Assembly (NCBI GenBank): GCA_964355975.1
Contig: CAYHFW010000011.1
Span: 1-64,000 of the forward strand
Direction: 5' to 3'
Origin: F1-60-MAGs104 sp964355975
Lineage (GTDB): Bacteria > Planctomycetota > Phycisphaerae > Phycisphaerales > SM1A02
DNA length: 64,000 bases
Position numbers and translations under genes: made by a program. The notes under the pieces are model-generated. The model did not search any database, was not told the DNA's origin, and saw only the letters and a list, made by a program, of their open reading frames with translations. Within the stretch, counting starts at the first letter, position 1, and every line of letters begins with the position of its first letter. Below are positions 32,132-40,225 of the stretch, piece after piece.

Positions 32132-32552
32132 CGCGATCCTGCCGCTCGTGCAGACGTTCTACGAGCACTTTCAATACCGATTCGTCGAGAGCGAGAAGCG
32201 CGCGCAGCTCGAAGAGTTTGTCGCAGCGCCGACGCTCGGTCGCCTGCTCGTCATTCGATGCGATGCAGCGATCGTCGGCTATGCGTTGATCGCATTCTCA
32301 TATGGACTCGAGTTCGGCGGTCGCGTCGCATTCATCGACGAGCTCTTCGTGCATCCATCCGCGCGGTCAATGGGAATCGGTGGCGAGGCTCTTGCGCAGA
32401 TCGAACAGGTATGCATCGCATGCGGGATGCGCGCACTGCGGCTCGAAGTCGAAAGCGACAATCCGAAAGCCGCCGCGCTCTACCTGCGCTCTGGATACAT
32501 CGACTATCAGCGACGATTGCTCGCCAAGCCGCTGCAGGGCGCGGCGAAGTAA
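32079..32552 (+). CDS. GNAT-family N-acetyltransferase
   Basis: A 157-residue acetyltransferase with the GNAT fold: FIDELFVHPSARSMGIGGEALAQIEQ contains the acetyl-CoA binding V-x-P-x-x-R/S-x-x-G-I-G motif, followed by ALRLEVESDNPKAAALYLRSGY (motif B). The substrate is unknown. The start ATG 32079 lies inside ccoS, overlapping it by 53 bases in another frame; later GTG starts (such as 32097) would shorten but not remove the overlap. It is the last gene of the cbb3 transcription unit. The P repeat copy 3 follows 38 bases after the stop. Confidence 0.85.
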   Translation: MNSTHKVLVEVAAPTECDAILPLVQTFYEHFQYRFVESEKRAQLEEFVAAPTLGRLLVIRCDAAIVGYALIAFSYGLEFGGRVAFIDELFVHPSARSMGIGGEALAQIEQVCIACGMRALRLEVESDNPKAAALYLRSGYIDYQRRLLAKPLQGAAK

Positions 32553-32590
32553 GCCAACGGACGGCTGCTGAAAGTGTCGTGGCATATCCC

Positions 32591-32639
32591 GTTCTTTGGA
32601 AGGAATGACCCGCTCAATGATGCGTTCTTTCCAAAGAAC
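32591..32639. repeat. 49-bp palindromic repeat P, copy 3
   Basis: Same outer arms and exact 49-bp length as the copies at 1393 and 2234, but its central part has diverged. It lies between the acetyltransferase gene and the lipoprotein gene at 32829. Confidence 0.85.
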
Positions 32640-32733
32640 GGAATGTGGTGCGAACCGACGGGACGCTCATTGTGGATTCTCGGTTTCGCCGACTGTTTCA
32701 GCGTTCAACGGACGCACTCTGCCGCCAGCTCCG

Positions 32734-32774
32734 CACCATGAAAATCCACCTTGCCATGGTGGATTTTCATGGTG
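32734..32774. repeat. Perfect 17-bp inverted repeat with 7-base loop
   Basis: CACCATGAAAATCCACC (32734-32750) and GGTGGATTTTCATGGTG (32758-32774) are exact reverse complements, separated by TTGCCAT. There is no T tract. It lies 55 bases before the lipoprotein start at 32829, so it could shape the transcript leader or bind a protein. Confidence 0.8.
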
Positions 32775-32828
32775 ATGCCGAACCCTCCCGCGCTTGACGC
32801 ACCGTCTGATCGTGGTTCGAATGCGTCG

Positions 32829-33293
32829 ATGCCATCACACACACGCATCCTTCTCGTTGGATCACTCGTCTGCGCCGCGCTCGGCTGCGATGCGATCACG
32901 CGCGTTGACAGCAGCAAGCTGCGCACGGTTGATGTTGGATCGCTGAAATCATCACCCGAGCAATGGCATCAAGTCGAGATCGACCTTTCGGCGGGAAAAG
33001 AGTGTGTGTTCATCGTGCGCAAAGGAGAGTCCATTCCGCTCGAAGCGCATGTGACATTGCCGATGGCAAGGCTGCAGGCAGAAGCAACCAATCTGGTGTT
33101 CACCAACGACACGTACTTTCTCGTCTCGCGCGGGTCGATGCGAATCAGTCCCGACGGCCAACGTTGGGCGGACATCGATGACCTACGCGCGCAGCGCGAA
33201 CTGTTTGGGGTCAAGTCTGGGCAAGTCTCATTTGGGTTCAGCGCCTCAGAGGCGGCTGGCGCGAAGTTTTCACTCGACGCGAAGACGAAGTAG
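32829..33293 (+). CDS. Predicted lipoprotein, unknown function
   Basis: A 154-residue protein. The signal MPSHTRILLVGSLVCAALGC ends with a lipobox; Cys 20 is the acylation site. The mature part is beta-rich (WHQVEIDLSAGKECVFIVRKGESIPLEAHVTLP, LVFTNDTYFLVSRGSMRIS). I do not recognise a family. Start ATG 32829 was chosen because the signal begins there; the longer frame from 32751 would run through the loop of the hairpin at 32734-32774. It converges with the lipoprotein gene at 33312, 18 bases away. Confidence 0.75.
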   Translation: MPSHTRILLVGSLVCAALGCDAITRVDSSKLRTVDVGSLKSSPEQWHQVEIDLSAGKECVFIVRKGESIPLEAHVTLPMARLQAEATNLVFTNDTYFLVSRGSMRISPDGQRWADIDDLRAQRELFGVKSGQVSFGFSASEAAGAKFSLDAKTK

Positions 33294-33311
33294 CGCGCAA
33301 ATCCCAACGAC

Positions 33312-33899
33312 TTACTTCACAAACTTCGCGAGCGGGTCGTTGGCAACCTTGTGAATGTGGTCGGCGCGAACGAGCAGTGTTCCACCTTCGCTTGCCTGCA
33401 ACGTTCCTTCAACCACAACCAACATGAGTGGCTTCAGTGTGCCTTCGCTCTCAAGGCCAATCGCAAGTGGTTTGCCCGCAGTATCGGCGATCTCGATCGA
33501 AGCCATCCCGTTGGTGAGTGACTTGCGGTCTTCGCAGCAATAGTCCCATGGTCGAGGACAGTGGTCGTCATCACCCATCTCAACGCACGACTTCAGCGAT
33601 GGATCGATGATCGTGAAGATCGCACGGTTGCTCACGAACGGCGAGCGCGATCCGCCAATGCGACCGAGCAAGACGACGTGGTCGCCAGCTTTCGCGGTCG
33701 CACGCGCCGCGATGACGCCGACAGCGCCAGCAGGTGCGTCGGCAACGAAGAGTCCCGCCGGAAGCGAAACGGTCGCAGTGGTCGTGGTCGCTGCGGGTGT
33801 CGGAGGAGTCGCAGGCTTGTCGCACGCAACAAGTGTGAATGTGGCGGTCGCCACGAGTGACGCGCCGAGTCGAGTTGTGAGTGATCGCATTGGATTCAT
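33312..33899 (-). CDS. Predicted lipoprotein at the end of the efflux operon
   Basis: A 195-residue protein with a lipoprotein signal (MNPMRSLTTRLGASLVATATFTLVAC). The mature part has a Thr/Ala/Pro linker, then a beta-rich domain reminiscent of an OB fold (AGDHVVLLGRIGGSRSPFVSNRAIFTIID, LMLVVVEGTLQASEGGTLLVRADHIHKV), with a Cys cluster in the middle (SCVEMGDDDHCPRPWDYCCEDR). The Cys/His-rich loop may bind metal. ATG 33899 has AGGAA upstream. It lies 48 bases after the permease stop and is probably in the same operon, which runs from 40187. Confidence 0.78.
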   Translation of the reverse strand: MNPMRSLTTRLGASLVATATFTLVACDKPATPPTPAATTTTATVSLPAGLFVADAPAGAVGVIAARATAKAGDHVVLLGRIGGSRSPFVSNRAIFTIIDPSLKSCVEMGDDDHCPRPWDYCCEDRKSLTNGMASIEIADTAGKPLAIGLESEGTLKPLMLVVVEGTLQASEGGTLLVRADHIHKVANDPLAKFVK

Positions 33900-33947
33900 G
33901 AGAGGTTCCTGTTCGTGAGAGTGAGAGAAGATGAGTCGTGAAGTGAT

Positions 33948-35132
33948 TTACGCAAGATCTGCTTTCAGCGCCGATGGGATCGACGCACGCATACAACGGA
34001 TGGCTGGTGGAAGACTGCCGAGAATGCCAAGAACAAATGCCGCAGCGAGCCCACTCGCAACGCACGTCGCATCGACGCTCAGCGAAAAGATGCCCATCGA
34101 GAAGCGCACGCCGACTCCATCGAGCAAGATCGCGCTGAGCACGAGTGCAGGCAATGCGCCCGCGGCAATGGTGATGAGCGACTCTTGCACAAGGCTTGTG
34201 ATCACGGCTGCGCGCGAAAATCCGAGCACTTGAAGCATCGCAATCTCGCGCGAACGCGAAGCGAATGCGGCGTCGAGTGCATTGAGGCCGCCGAGCATCG
34301 CTCCGAGCGCGACGATGAGTGCACTGAAGCCGATCATGATCTGCACGGGCCTGAAGAACTGCGCGAGCTGCGCGTAGTACGACTGTTCGTCGATCGCAGC
34401 GAGCTCAAGATCAGGACGCCGCGCCGCAAAAACTTCAAGATCGCTCACATCACCGCTCGCAAGCGAAACAACAGTCGCAGAGATCGTTTGGCGTTTCGTA
34501 CGCACAAGTAAGTCAGAGATCGGCACCCACACCTCACCATCAATCGCAACGCCAGGCGCATCGATGATCCCAGTCACCGTGTACGGAATGTCGTCGATGA
34601 GAATCGAAGGCTCATGCTCAATATCGCCATCGGTGATGTGCATGCGCGCCGCAACAGATCGACCAGTGAGCGCCTCATCGCGTCCAGGTTCTGGCAGCCG
34701 TCCAACGGCGAGTCGCGCTTGTGGATGCACCAAGAATGCGGCGGGTTCGACGCCGCGAACGAGAACGAGGTCGCGCGCGTTTTCGGCTGGGGGAGCATCC
34801 CCCGCGCGCCGCAGTGGAAGCGGCACATGCAACTCTGGCGAGACAAACTGCGCGCCAGCAAGCGTGCGAATGTTTGGAATGCTCGCAGCGAGAATTCCGG
34901 GTGTTGACGCAGTGATCTCACTGCGCTCGACACTCTCTTCGCTTCCAGCGCCGAGCAACATCACATTGCCCGCCGTTCCGCTCGCGCGCACGCCGCGATC
35001 GAGCGCACGCACGCTCGCGACCGCGCTGACGACGAGAAACACAACGATCGCACCGCCACCAGCGGTCAGCAGCAATCGCGTCGGACTGCGTCCAATATTG
35101 CGTGCCGCGTAATGAAAAGGAAGAAAGATCAT
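33948..35132 (-). CDS. ABC transporter permease (MacB/FtsX type)
   Basis: A 394-residue membrane protein: one N-terminal helix (about residues 19-41), a large periplasmic domain (about 45-270, MacB-PCD-like), then three helices in the C-terminal FtsX part (MIGFSALIVALGAMLGGLNAL, IAAGALPALVLSAILL, CVASGLAAAFVLGILGSLPPAIRCMR). SREIAMLQVLGFSRAAVITS is the typical cytoplasmic loop. It starts in the stop of the upstream permease (ATGA). With the second permease, the ATPase, the HlyD-type protein and the TolC-type protein, it should form a tripartite efflux pump or periplasm-to-outside exporter. Confidence 0.9.
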   Translation of the reverse strand: MIFLPFHYAARNIGRSPTRLLLTAGGGAIVVFLVVSAVASVRALDRGVRASGTAGNVMLLGAGSEESVERSEITASTPGILAASIPNIRTLAGAQFVSPELHVPLPLRRAGDAPPAENARDLVLVRGVEPAAFLVHPQARLAVGRLPEPGRDEALTGRSVAARMHITDGDIEHEPSILIDDIPYTVTGIIDAPGVAIDGEVWVPISDLLVRTKRQTISATVVSLASGDVSDLEVFAARRPDLELAAIDEQSYYAQLAQFFRPVQIMIGFSALIVALGAMLGGLNALDAAFASRSREIAMLQVLGFSRAAVITSLVQESLITIAAGALPALVLSAILLDGVGVRFSMGIFSLSVDATCVASGLAAAFVLGILGSLPPAIRCMRASIPSALKADLA

Positions 35133-36289
35133 GATCGAAATCCTGCGACGATTGACTGGCGTGCCGCGACGAGTGCGGGCACAACTCCTGCTGCAAGACT
35201 GAGTCCCACTGCGATTGCAACCCCAAGCGATGCGATCGCTATTGATGGCGGCACGGCGATCGCAACACCTTCCATCGTCAGCGCAGTGCGCGCAAGTGCG
35301 ACGGTGGCATACGAGGCGCCAGCGCCGACAATCCCGCCGACTGTGCCAAGCAACAGCGCCTCAACAAGCACAAGCGTTGCGAGATGCGCTCCGCCGAATC
35401 CAAGAGTCTGCAAGACGCTCACTTCGCGTTGGCGACTGCGCATCGAGAGAACGATCGCGTTCGCGACGAGTGCAAAGACGGCGGCGAGCGCAGCAAATCC
35501 CAGCAGTCGCGCGAAACCAATCAGTGCGATCACATCGGTCGCGGCGCGCGCGACATGCGCTGTCTCAGCGCGCGTGGTCGTGGGAGTCTGATCAGTCGCG
35601 AACTGTGCGTCGATCGCAAGTGCAACCTCGTCGAGCTTCGCAGGATCAGAAATACGCACATCAAACTGCGTCACGATGCCGCCCGTGCTGCCGCGTTTCG
35701 ACTGCTCCTGTAAAAACGGCAAGTGCACGAATGCGCTGCTCTGATCTTGCGGTGCATCGCTCTCCATGATTCCTGCGACGTACGCATCGACTCCCGCGGC
35801 GGTGAAACGATCACCCGCCTTGAGTCGCCGTCGCTCAGCAAGTTCTCGACCGATCAGCGCAGCATCACCGCGCTTGAGCCAATCCGCCATCGCTACAGCG
35901 GATGCATGGCTCGCATGATCTTGCGCGAACGCTTCGGACGGCACTCCACGAAATGTCACAACATCGAGTGATGCGCGGCAGTTCGAGACGACGATCTTGA
36001 CCGGCGTCACCGAAACCACGCCAGGAATCTTTCGAATTGCATTCTCGTAGTACTGCGGCAAAGCGCTCGTAAATGGGCAAAAGCGATTCTGTCTGTAAAC
36101 GATCAACGCAGTCTCTTGCGAAGCGCGCGATGTCGCACGTTCGACTCCTGTGCGCATCGCATCAACGGTGCAGAAGAGAAAGACCGCGACAGTCACTCCC
36201 GCAACGACGAGCCCGCTGCGGGTAGGCCGACGCACGAGTCCATGCCATGCAAGAACGATCAGGCCAATGAGGGCAGTGCGCGTGATCAT
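35129..36289 (-). CDS. ABC transporter permease (MacB/FtsX type), second subunit
   Basis: A 386-residue paralogue-type permease with the same layout: an N-terminal helix (about 22-44), a periplasmic domain (about 50-255), and C-terminal helices (VIALIGFARLLGFAALAAVFALVANAIVL, ALLLGTVGGIVGAGASYATVAL, GVAIAVGLSLAAGVVPALVAARQ). RQREVSVLQTLGFGGAHLATLVLVEALLLG is the FtsX-type coupling loop. Two different permeases next to each other suggest a heterodimer. It overlaps both neighbours by four bases. The periplasmic domain includes NRFCPFTSALPQYYENAIRKIPGVVSVTPV, a substrate-side region without assigned specificity. Confidence 0.9.
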   Translation of the reverse strand: MITRTALIGLIVLAWHGLVRRPTRSGLVVAGVTVAVFLFCTVDAMRTGVERATSRASQETALIVYRQNRFCPFTSALPQYYENAIRKIPGVVSVTPVKIVVSNCRASLDVVTFRGVPSEAFAQDHASHASAVAMADWLKRGDAALIGRELAERRRLKAGDRFTAAGVDAYVAGIMESDAPQDQSSAFVHLPFLQEQSKRGSTGGIVTQFDVRISDPAKLDEVALAIDAQFATDQTPTTTRAETAHVARAATDVIALIGFARLLGFAALAAVFALVANAIVLSMRSRQREVSVLQTLGFGGAHLATLVLVEALLLGTVGGIVGAGASYATVALARTALTMEGVAIAVPPSIAIASLGVAIAVGLSLAAGVVPALVAARQSIVAGFRS

Positions 36290-36987
36290 CTGTGCACCTC
36301 TGGGGCGTCGACGAGCCGACCCTTTTCGAGAAACACCGTGCGCTGCGCATGGTGCGCAGTGGCAGGATCATGCGTGACCATCACGATGGTCTGTCCACGA
36401 TCGCGGTGCAAGTGACCGAGCAACTCCATGATGCCAGCGGCAGAAAGGCGATCGAGGTCACCTGTGGGTTCGTCTGCGAGCAAGAGCGCAGGTCGAGTCA
36501 CGATCGCGCGCGCGATTGCAACGCGTTGCTCCTGGCCACCAGAGAGCTGACGCGGATAGTGCGCGTGACGATCGGCGATGCCGACAGACTCAAGAGCTTC
36601 GGTCACCCGCTCGTGTCGTTCCTTGCGCGAAAGTGGCTGCAAATACAGCGGCAACTCAACGTTTTCATAGGCCGTGAGCACTGGCACGAGGTGGTAGAGC
36701 TGAAAGACATATCCCACGCACGACGCGCGCCAAGCAGCAAGCGCCGCACGCGAAAGATGCGCGATGTCGTGACCATCCACAGTGAGCGATCCAGCAGTCG
36801 GCCGATCGATGCCTGCGAAGAGATTGAGCAGCGTCGTCTTGCCAGACCCTGATGGACCCATCAACGCGACGAACGCACCGCGTTCGAGCGAGAGATCGAT
36901 TGACTCGAGCACGCGAACGGTTTCTCCGCCGCGCGTGTAGTGCTTCTCGAGTGCTGTGCACTTGATGATTGCGTCACTTGTGGTCAT
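36286..36987 (-). CDS. ABC transporter ATPase (MacB/LolD type)
   Basis: A 233-residue nucleotide-binding subunit with a complete set of motifs: Walker A GPSGSGKTTLL, Q-loop YVFQLYHLVPVLTAYENVELPL, signature LSGGQEQRVAIARA (GGQE in place of the usual GGQQ), Walker B LLLADEPTGDLD and the switch His in MVTHDP. The LolD/MacB features (VFQ, ADEPTG) fit the two FtsX-type permeases that follow. ATG 36987 is preferred over the 37545 frame, which is antisense to the HlyD gene. It overlaps the HlyD-type gene by 14 bases and the permease by four. Confidence 0.94.
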   Translation of the reverse strand: MTTSDAIIKCTALEKHYTRGGETVRVLESIDLSLERGAFVALMGPSGSGKTTLLNLFAGIDRPTAGSLTVDGHDIAHLSRAALAAWRASCVGYVFQLYHLVPVLTAYENVELPLYLQPLSRKERHERVTEALESVGIADRHAHYPRQLSGGQEQRVAIARAIVTRPALLLADEPTGDLDRLSAAGIMELLGHLHRDRGQTIVMVTHDPATAHHAQRTVFLEKGRLVDAPEVHR

Positions 36988-38284
36988 CGTGTTCTCCCTT
37001 TGCTGGTGCGGATGTCTCAATGCGAACCGTCTGCCCATTGCGCGTTGGTGGCGAATCAGAAAGCACAACAAAATCTCCAGGGCGCACTCCTTCAATGACG
37101 GTGGCCCATCCATCTGCGTCTGCGTGCCCAGCGGCAATGACCGCGCGCTCTTCGACCTTGCCGACTCCTTCACGTACATCAATGACGACGCGAATCGTTC
37201 CAGTGCGCATGCCGTCGTCGCCAAGTGCAAGGTGAGCGACGGCAGATTCTGGAACGGCCAGCTCAGTGCGTCCGCCACCTGATGCAGCACCTGCGGGCAC
37301 ATTCGTTCCTGCTGCACCACTCTTGGTGCTTCCCAACTGAATGCGCACGCGCGCAAGCATGTCTGGCACGAGTCCCGCAGGAGGATTCTCGAGCAGCACC
37401 TTCGCTTGCAACGTGTTCTTCGCAATGTCCGCTTGCTGCACGAGTCGAATGATGCGACCGCGAATGGTTTGCCCTGGCAGCGCGTCGACTTGCACTTCAG
37501 CACTCTGTCCAATCGCAAGTCGTCCCGCATCTGCGAGTGGAACATCGGTGCGCACTTGCAAACTCGCAGGATCGAAAATCTGCACCACGGACATGCTCTC
37601 TGGGCTCATTCCCACGAACGATCCTGTCGTCACGAGGCGAGCCATCACGACTCCAGTTGCGGGAGCGCGTACCTCGGTGCGGGCGAGCGCGAGGGCGCTC
37701 TCATCACGGGTCGCGACGACTTGGGCGAGTGATGCTTTCGCAGCTTGCACGCGCAGCGCGAGTCGCGCGACCTCAGCGACACTCACACCACCAATCTCAA
37801 CGAGTTTCTGTTTGCGTGTGAGTTCATCTTCGACCGCAGCGAGATCAGCTGCCTTGACGTCGACATCAGCGTCGGCGCGCCGCAAGGCGAGCTTTGCCTG
37901 ATCGTCGATCAGTCGCGCGACGACTTGTCCCGCTGTGACATGATCGCCTTCGAGCACGAGCACCTCTCGCACAACGCCTGGCGTCAGCGCCGACGCGCTC
38001 ATTGCGAATGGCGCGGGCTCGATCCATCCAGGAGCCTGAACAATTGGACCGCGCGGCTGCGATGAACCACCCTTCGCTGCTGCACCACTCGCCGCGGCGG
38101 CACTCGCCCCATCATTCGCTGTGCGAACAACGACTGGCACTGCACGCACCTGTGTGAGTGGAGCCCACGCGCGCCAACTCGACCACGCAAGGATTGCAGC
38201 CGCTCCTCCGACGATGATCAGCGGTAGCACCACGCGCGTTCCGATTCGAAGACTTGGTGTTGGAATGAGAGTGTTCGATTTCAT
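36974..38284 (-). CDS. Membrane fusion protein (HlyD/RND periplasmic adaptor type)
   Basis: A 436-residue adaptor linking the ABC pump to the outer-membrane channel. It has an N-terminal membrane anchor (about residues 18-38), a Gly/Ala/Ser-rich spacer, the lipoyl half-motif ALTPGVVREVLVLEGDHVTAGQVVARLIDD, coiled coil (about 125-190, KAADLAAVEDELTRKQKLVEIGG), the second lipoyl half APATGVVMARLVTTGSFVG, and beta-barrel segments (LQVRTDVPLADAGRLAIGQSAEVQVDALPGQTIRG). The C-terminus is His/Asp-rich (EHDDHK). The start overlaps the TolC-type stop (ATGA). Confidence 0.92.
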   Translation of the reverse strand: MKSNTLIPTPSLRIGTRVVLPLIIVGGAAAILAWSSWRAWAPLTQVRAVPVVVRTANDGASAAAASGAAAKGGSSQPRGPIVQAPGWIEPAPFAMSASALTPGVVREVLVLEGDHVTAGQVVARLIDDQAKLALRRADADVDVKAADLAAVEDELTRKQKLVEIGGVSVAEVARLALRVQAAKASLAQVVATRDESALALARTEVRAPATGVVMARLVTTGSFVGMSPESMSVVQIFDPASLQVRTDVPLADAGRLAIGQSAEVQVDALPGQTIRGRIIRLVQQADIAKNTLQAKVLLENPPAGLVPDMLARVRIQLGSTKSGAAGTNVPAGAASGGGRTELAVPESAVAHLALGDDGMRTGTIRVVIDVREGVGKVEERAVIAAGHADADGWATVIEGVRPGDFVVLSDSPPTRNGQTVRIETSAPAKGEHDDHK

Positions 38285-39675
38285 GGCATGACCTCGCTTG
38301 GAAGAAGACCGACTGCTGCGGTGAGTGCGATGCGCGCGCGTCTGCGCTCTCGTTCGAGATCGGTCAGCGCGAGCTTCGCATGGTTGAGCGCGTGCGCCGC
38401 ATCGATCGCCATCTGCTGCGATGCTTCGCCAGCGACCACGGCCGCATCAGCGCGCGCGACAACCTGTATGGTCGGATCGACGCCATTGAGTCGCTCTGCG
38501 GCGTGTCGACCTTCTGTTGATTGCGCTTTCACAAGCGCCGTGCGAAGCGCGATGATCGCACTCTGTCGCACGCGCTCCGACTCGATCGCAGCAGCTCGGT
38601 ACTGCGCGTCGGCCCGTGCGATGCGCGCCGAACCATCTTTGAAGAGTGGAATCTCGATGTTCGCCGAAAATGCAGCGGCCTCGTCGCCTTCCATGTCTCG
38701 GTCGTACCCGCCACCAATCTGCACACTGTTCAATCGACTGCGCGTCGCAAGTTCGAGCGATGATCGCGCCGCACGCACACGCGCCTCTGCAGCACGCACA
38801 TCGAGTCTCGACGACGAGATGTGCGCAAGCAGTGTTGCCTCATCAAGCAGCGGCGCGTTCACAGCAAACTGTGCAGCGGCGTCAGGCGCACCAACACTCC
38901 ATGTGGCTTCAGATTCAGCGCGCCCAACGAGCGCCATCATCTCGAGTCGCGCACTTGAGCGTGCCTCACTCGCCATCTCCATTCGGTGATGCGCATCAAG
39001 AGTCTCGGCCTGCGCCTTCGCGACGCCGTCGCCGTCCAACTCTCCAACCTCAAACTTCGCGCGTGCAATCGCGAGCAGACGTTCGGTCAACGCAAGATCG
39101 TTGAGCGCATACGAGCACTCTTCTTCGCGCATCGCGACCTCGTGCCAGAGTGAGCGCGCGTCAGACGCAATTGCGACAGCACGTGCGCCAAGCGACAGCA
39201 GTGCGGCCTCATATGTATCGCGTGCGGCATCGCTGCGCATGGGTTGCTTCCAGAGGTCGTCGATCTGCACCATGAGCATCGCAAAGATCGGCACGACGCT
39301 CATCGAGTCGAGTGGAACACCCGAAGTGAAATTCACCACAGGATTCTGCGGCGCGGCACTCTCGAGCGCATCCGCGCGCATCGCTTCAGTCTCGGCAACC
39401 ATTCGAGCGAGTTCTGGATTCGCGTCGAGAGCCATTGCGACGGCCACGCTTTCATCGAGCGATGGCGGCAGCGCAGCGGATGCCGCACGGCGCAGTGCGG
39501 CGGCATCTGGCGAAACAGAAGCATCGCCAGCGGCCCATGATGGAGTCGCGCCAGTGCGCAAAGCGATTTCAGAGCCGAGCGATGATGGCGGTTCGAGTTT
39601 CGGCGGCGTACAGCCGATGGACATCGAAAGTGCAACGATGTGTGAAAAGACAAGCAGTCGTATTGGGTATCGCAT
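38281..39675 (-). CDS. TolC-family outer-membrane efflux lipoprotein
   Basis: A 464-residue outer-membrane channel component. A lipoprotein signal starts at ATG 39675 (MRYPIRLLVFSHIVALSMSIGC) with Cys at the lipobox. The rest shows two OEP repeats of long helices (LARMVAETEAMRADALESAAPQNPVVNFT; later VRAAEARVRAARSSLELATRSRLNSVQIGGGYDRD) typical of TolC, with a beta-strand between them. It is the second gene of the efflux operon. A 80-base gap separates it from the Cys-rich gene upstream. It is a CusC/CzcC-like type; substrate class is not determined from this protein. Confidence 0.9.
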   Translation of the reverse strand: MRYPIRLLVFSHIVALSMSIGCTPPKLEPPSSLGSEIALRTGATPSWAAGDASVSPDAAALRRAASAALPPSLDESVAVAMALDANPELARMVAETEAMRADALESAAPQNPVVNFTSGVPLDSMSVVPIFAMLMVQIDDLWKQPMRSDAARDTYEAALLSLGARAVAIASDARSLWHEVAMREEECSYALNDLALTERLLAIARAKFEVGELDGDGVAKAQAETLDAHHRMEMASEARSSARLEMMALVGRAESEATWSVGAPDAAAQFAVNAPLLDEATLLAHISSSRLDVRAAEARVRAARSSLELATRSRLNSVQIGGGYDRDMEGDEAAAFSANIEIPLFKDGSARIARADAQYRAAAIESERVRQSAIIALRTALVKAQSTEGRHAAERLNGVDPTIQVVARADAAVVAGEASQQMAIDAAHALNHAKLALTDLERERRRARIALTAAVGLLPSEVMP

Positions 39676-39755
39676 GTTTGAACTCCGCGTGGGCGGCAAA
39701 GTGACAACGAACAGCTGCGCAGAAACATTCTGCGCAGAACAAGCGTGTCACGAGT

Positions 39756-40187
39756 TCAAATAGTCCAAAGCGAAAGCGTCGCGCATCGCGCGCTGCCATG
39801 CAGCGGCGGCGCGGGCGGTTCAAGCGGGGGGGCAAGAGGCCATCCACCATCGTGCTCGGTCGCGTAGAGGCATGAAGGATCGATCGACGAAGGTGGCAAA
39901 ACCACTTCGAAGGCAATCGCGCTCATCACGAAAAATGCATCAAGTGAAATCGGTTGGGGGGCGGGCGCCTTCACAACGCAGTGCGAACACGAGCGCGAGG
40001 GCGTCTCGCATGGCGCATCGCCCTCGGAGTGTTCATCGCTCGCACTCTCGCCACAACACGTTTGCGAGCAGCACGAATCGCTGGTCGCCCCGCCGAACTC
40101 GCCCGCAAATGCGGTGAGTTGGCAACAGCACAGTGGCAACCACAGCGCAATGATTGCGACAACGAAGATGCGCGGCAAGCGACTCAT
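39756..40187 (-). CDS. Exported Cys-rich protein heading the efflux operon (CzcI-like position)
   Basis: A 143-residue protein. MSRLPRIFVVAIIALWLPLCCCQLTAFAGE is a signal peptide with three adjacent Cys; residues about 38-70 then carry a Cys/His cluster (SCCSQTCCGESASDEHSEGDAPCETPSRSCSHC), which should bind soft metals such as copper or zinc. A later hydrophobic stretch is SLDAFFVMSAIAFEVVLPP. Small proteins of this kind precede czc/cus-like efflux genes in many bacteria; that is the basis for suggesting metal efflux here. The start is ATG 40187, eight bases after TATTGT, the -10 of a promoter with TTGACA. The longer frame to 41033 is antisense to the mannosidase gene. Confidence 0.78.
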   Translation of the reverse strand: MSRLPRIFVVAIIALWLPLCCCQLTAFAGEFGGATSDSCCSQTCCGESASDEHSEGDAPCETPSRSCSHCVVKAPAPQPISLDAFFVMSAIAFEVVLPPSSIDPSCLYATEHDGGWPLAPPLEPPAPPLHGSARCATLSLWTI

Positions 40188-40195
40188 CCGTAAGC

Positions 40196-40225
40196 ACAAT
40201 AGACATTCAGGATGCGGACTGTCAA
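40196..40225 (-). promoter_or_regulatory. Promoter of the efflux operon
   Basis: On the minus strand: TTGACA (40220-40225), an 18-base spacer and TATTGT (40196-40201), then eight bases to ATG 40187. It overlaps TAGACA (40200-40205) on the plus strand, six bases before the mannosidase ATG, so the two divergent promoters may interfere with each other. Confidence 0.65.
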
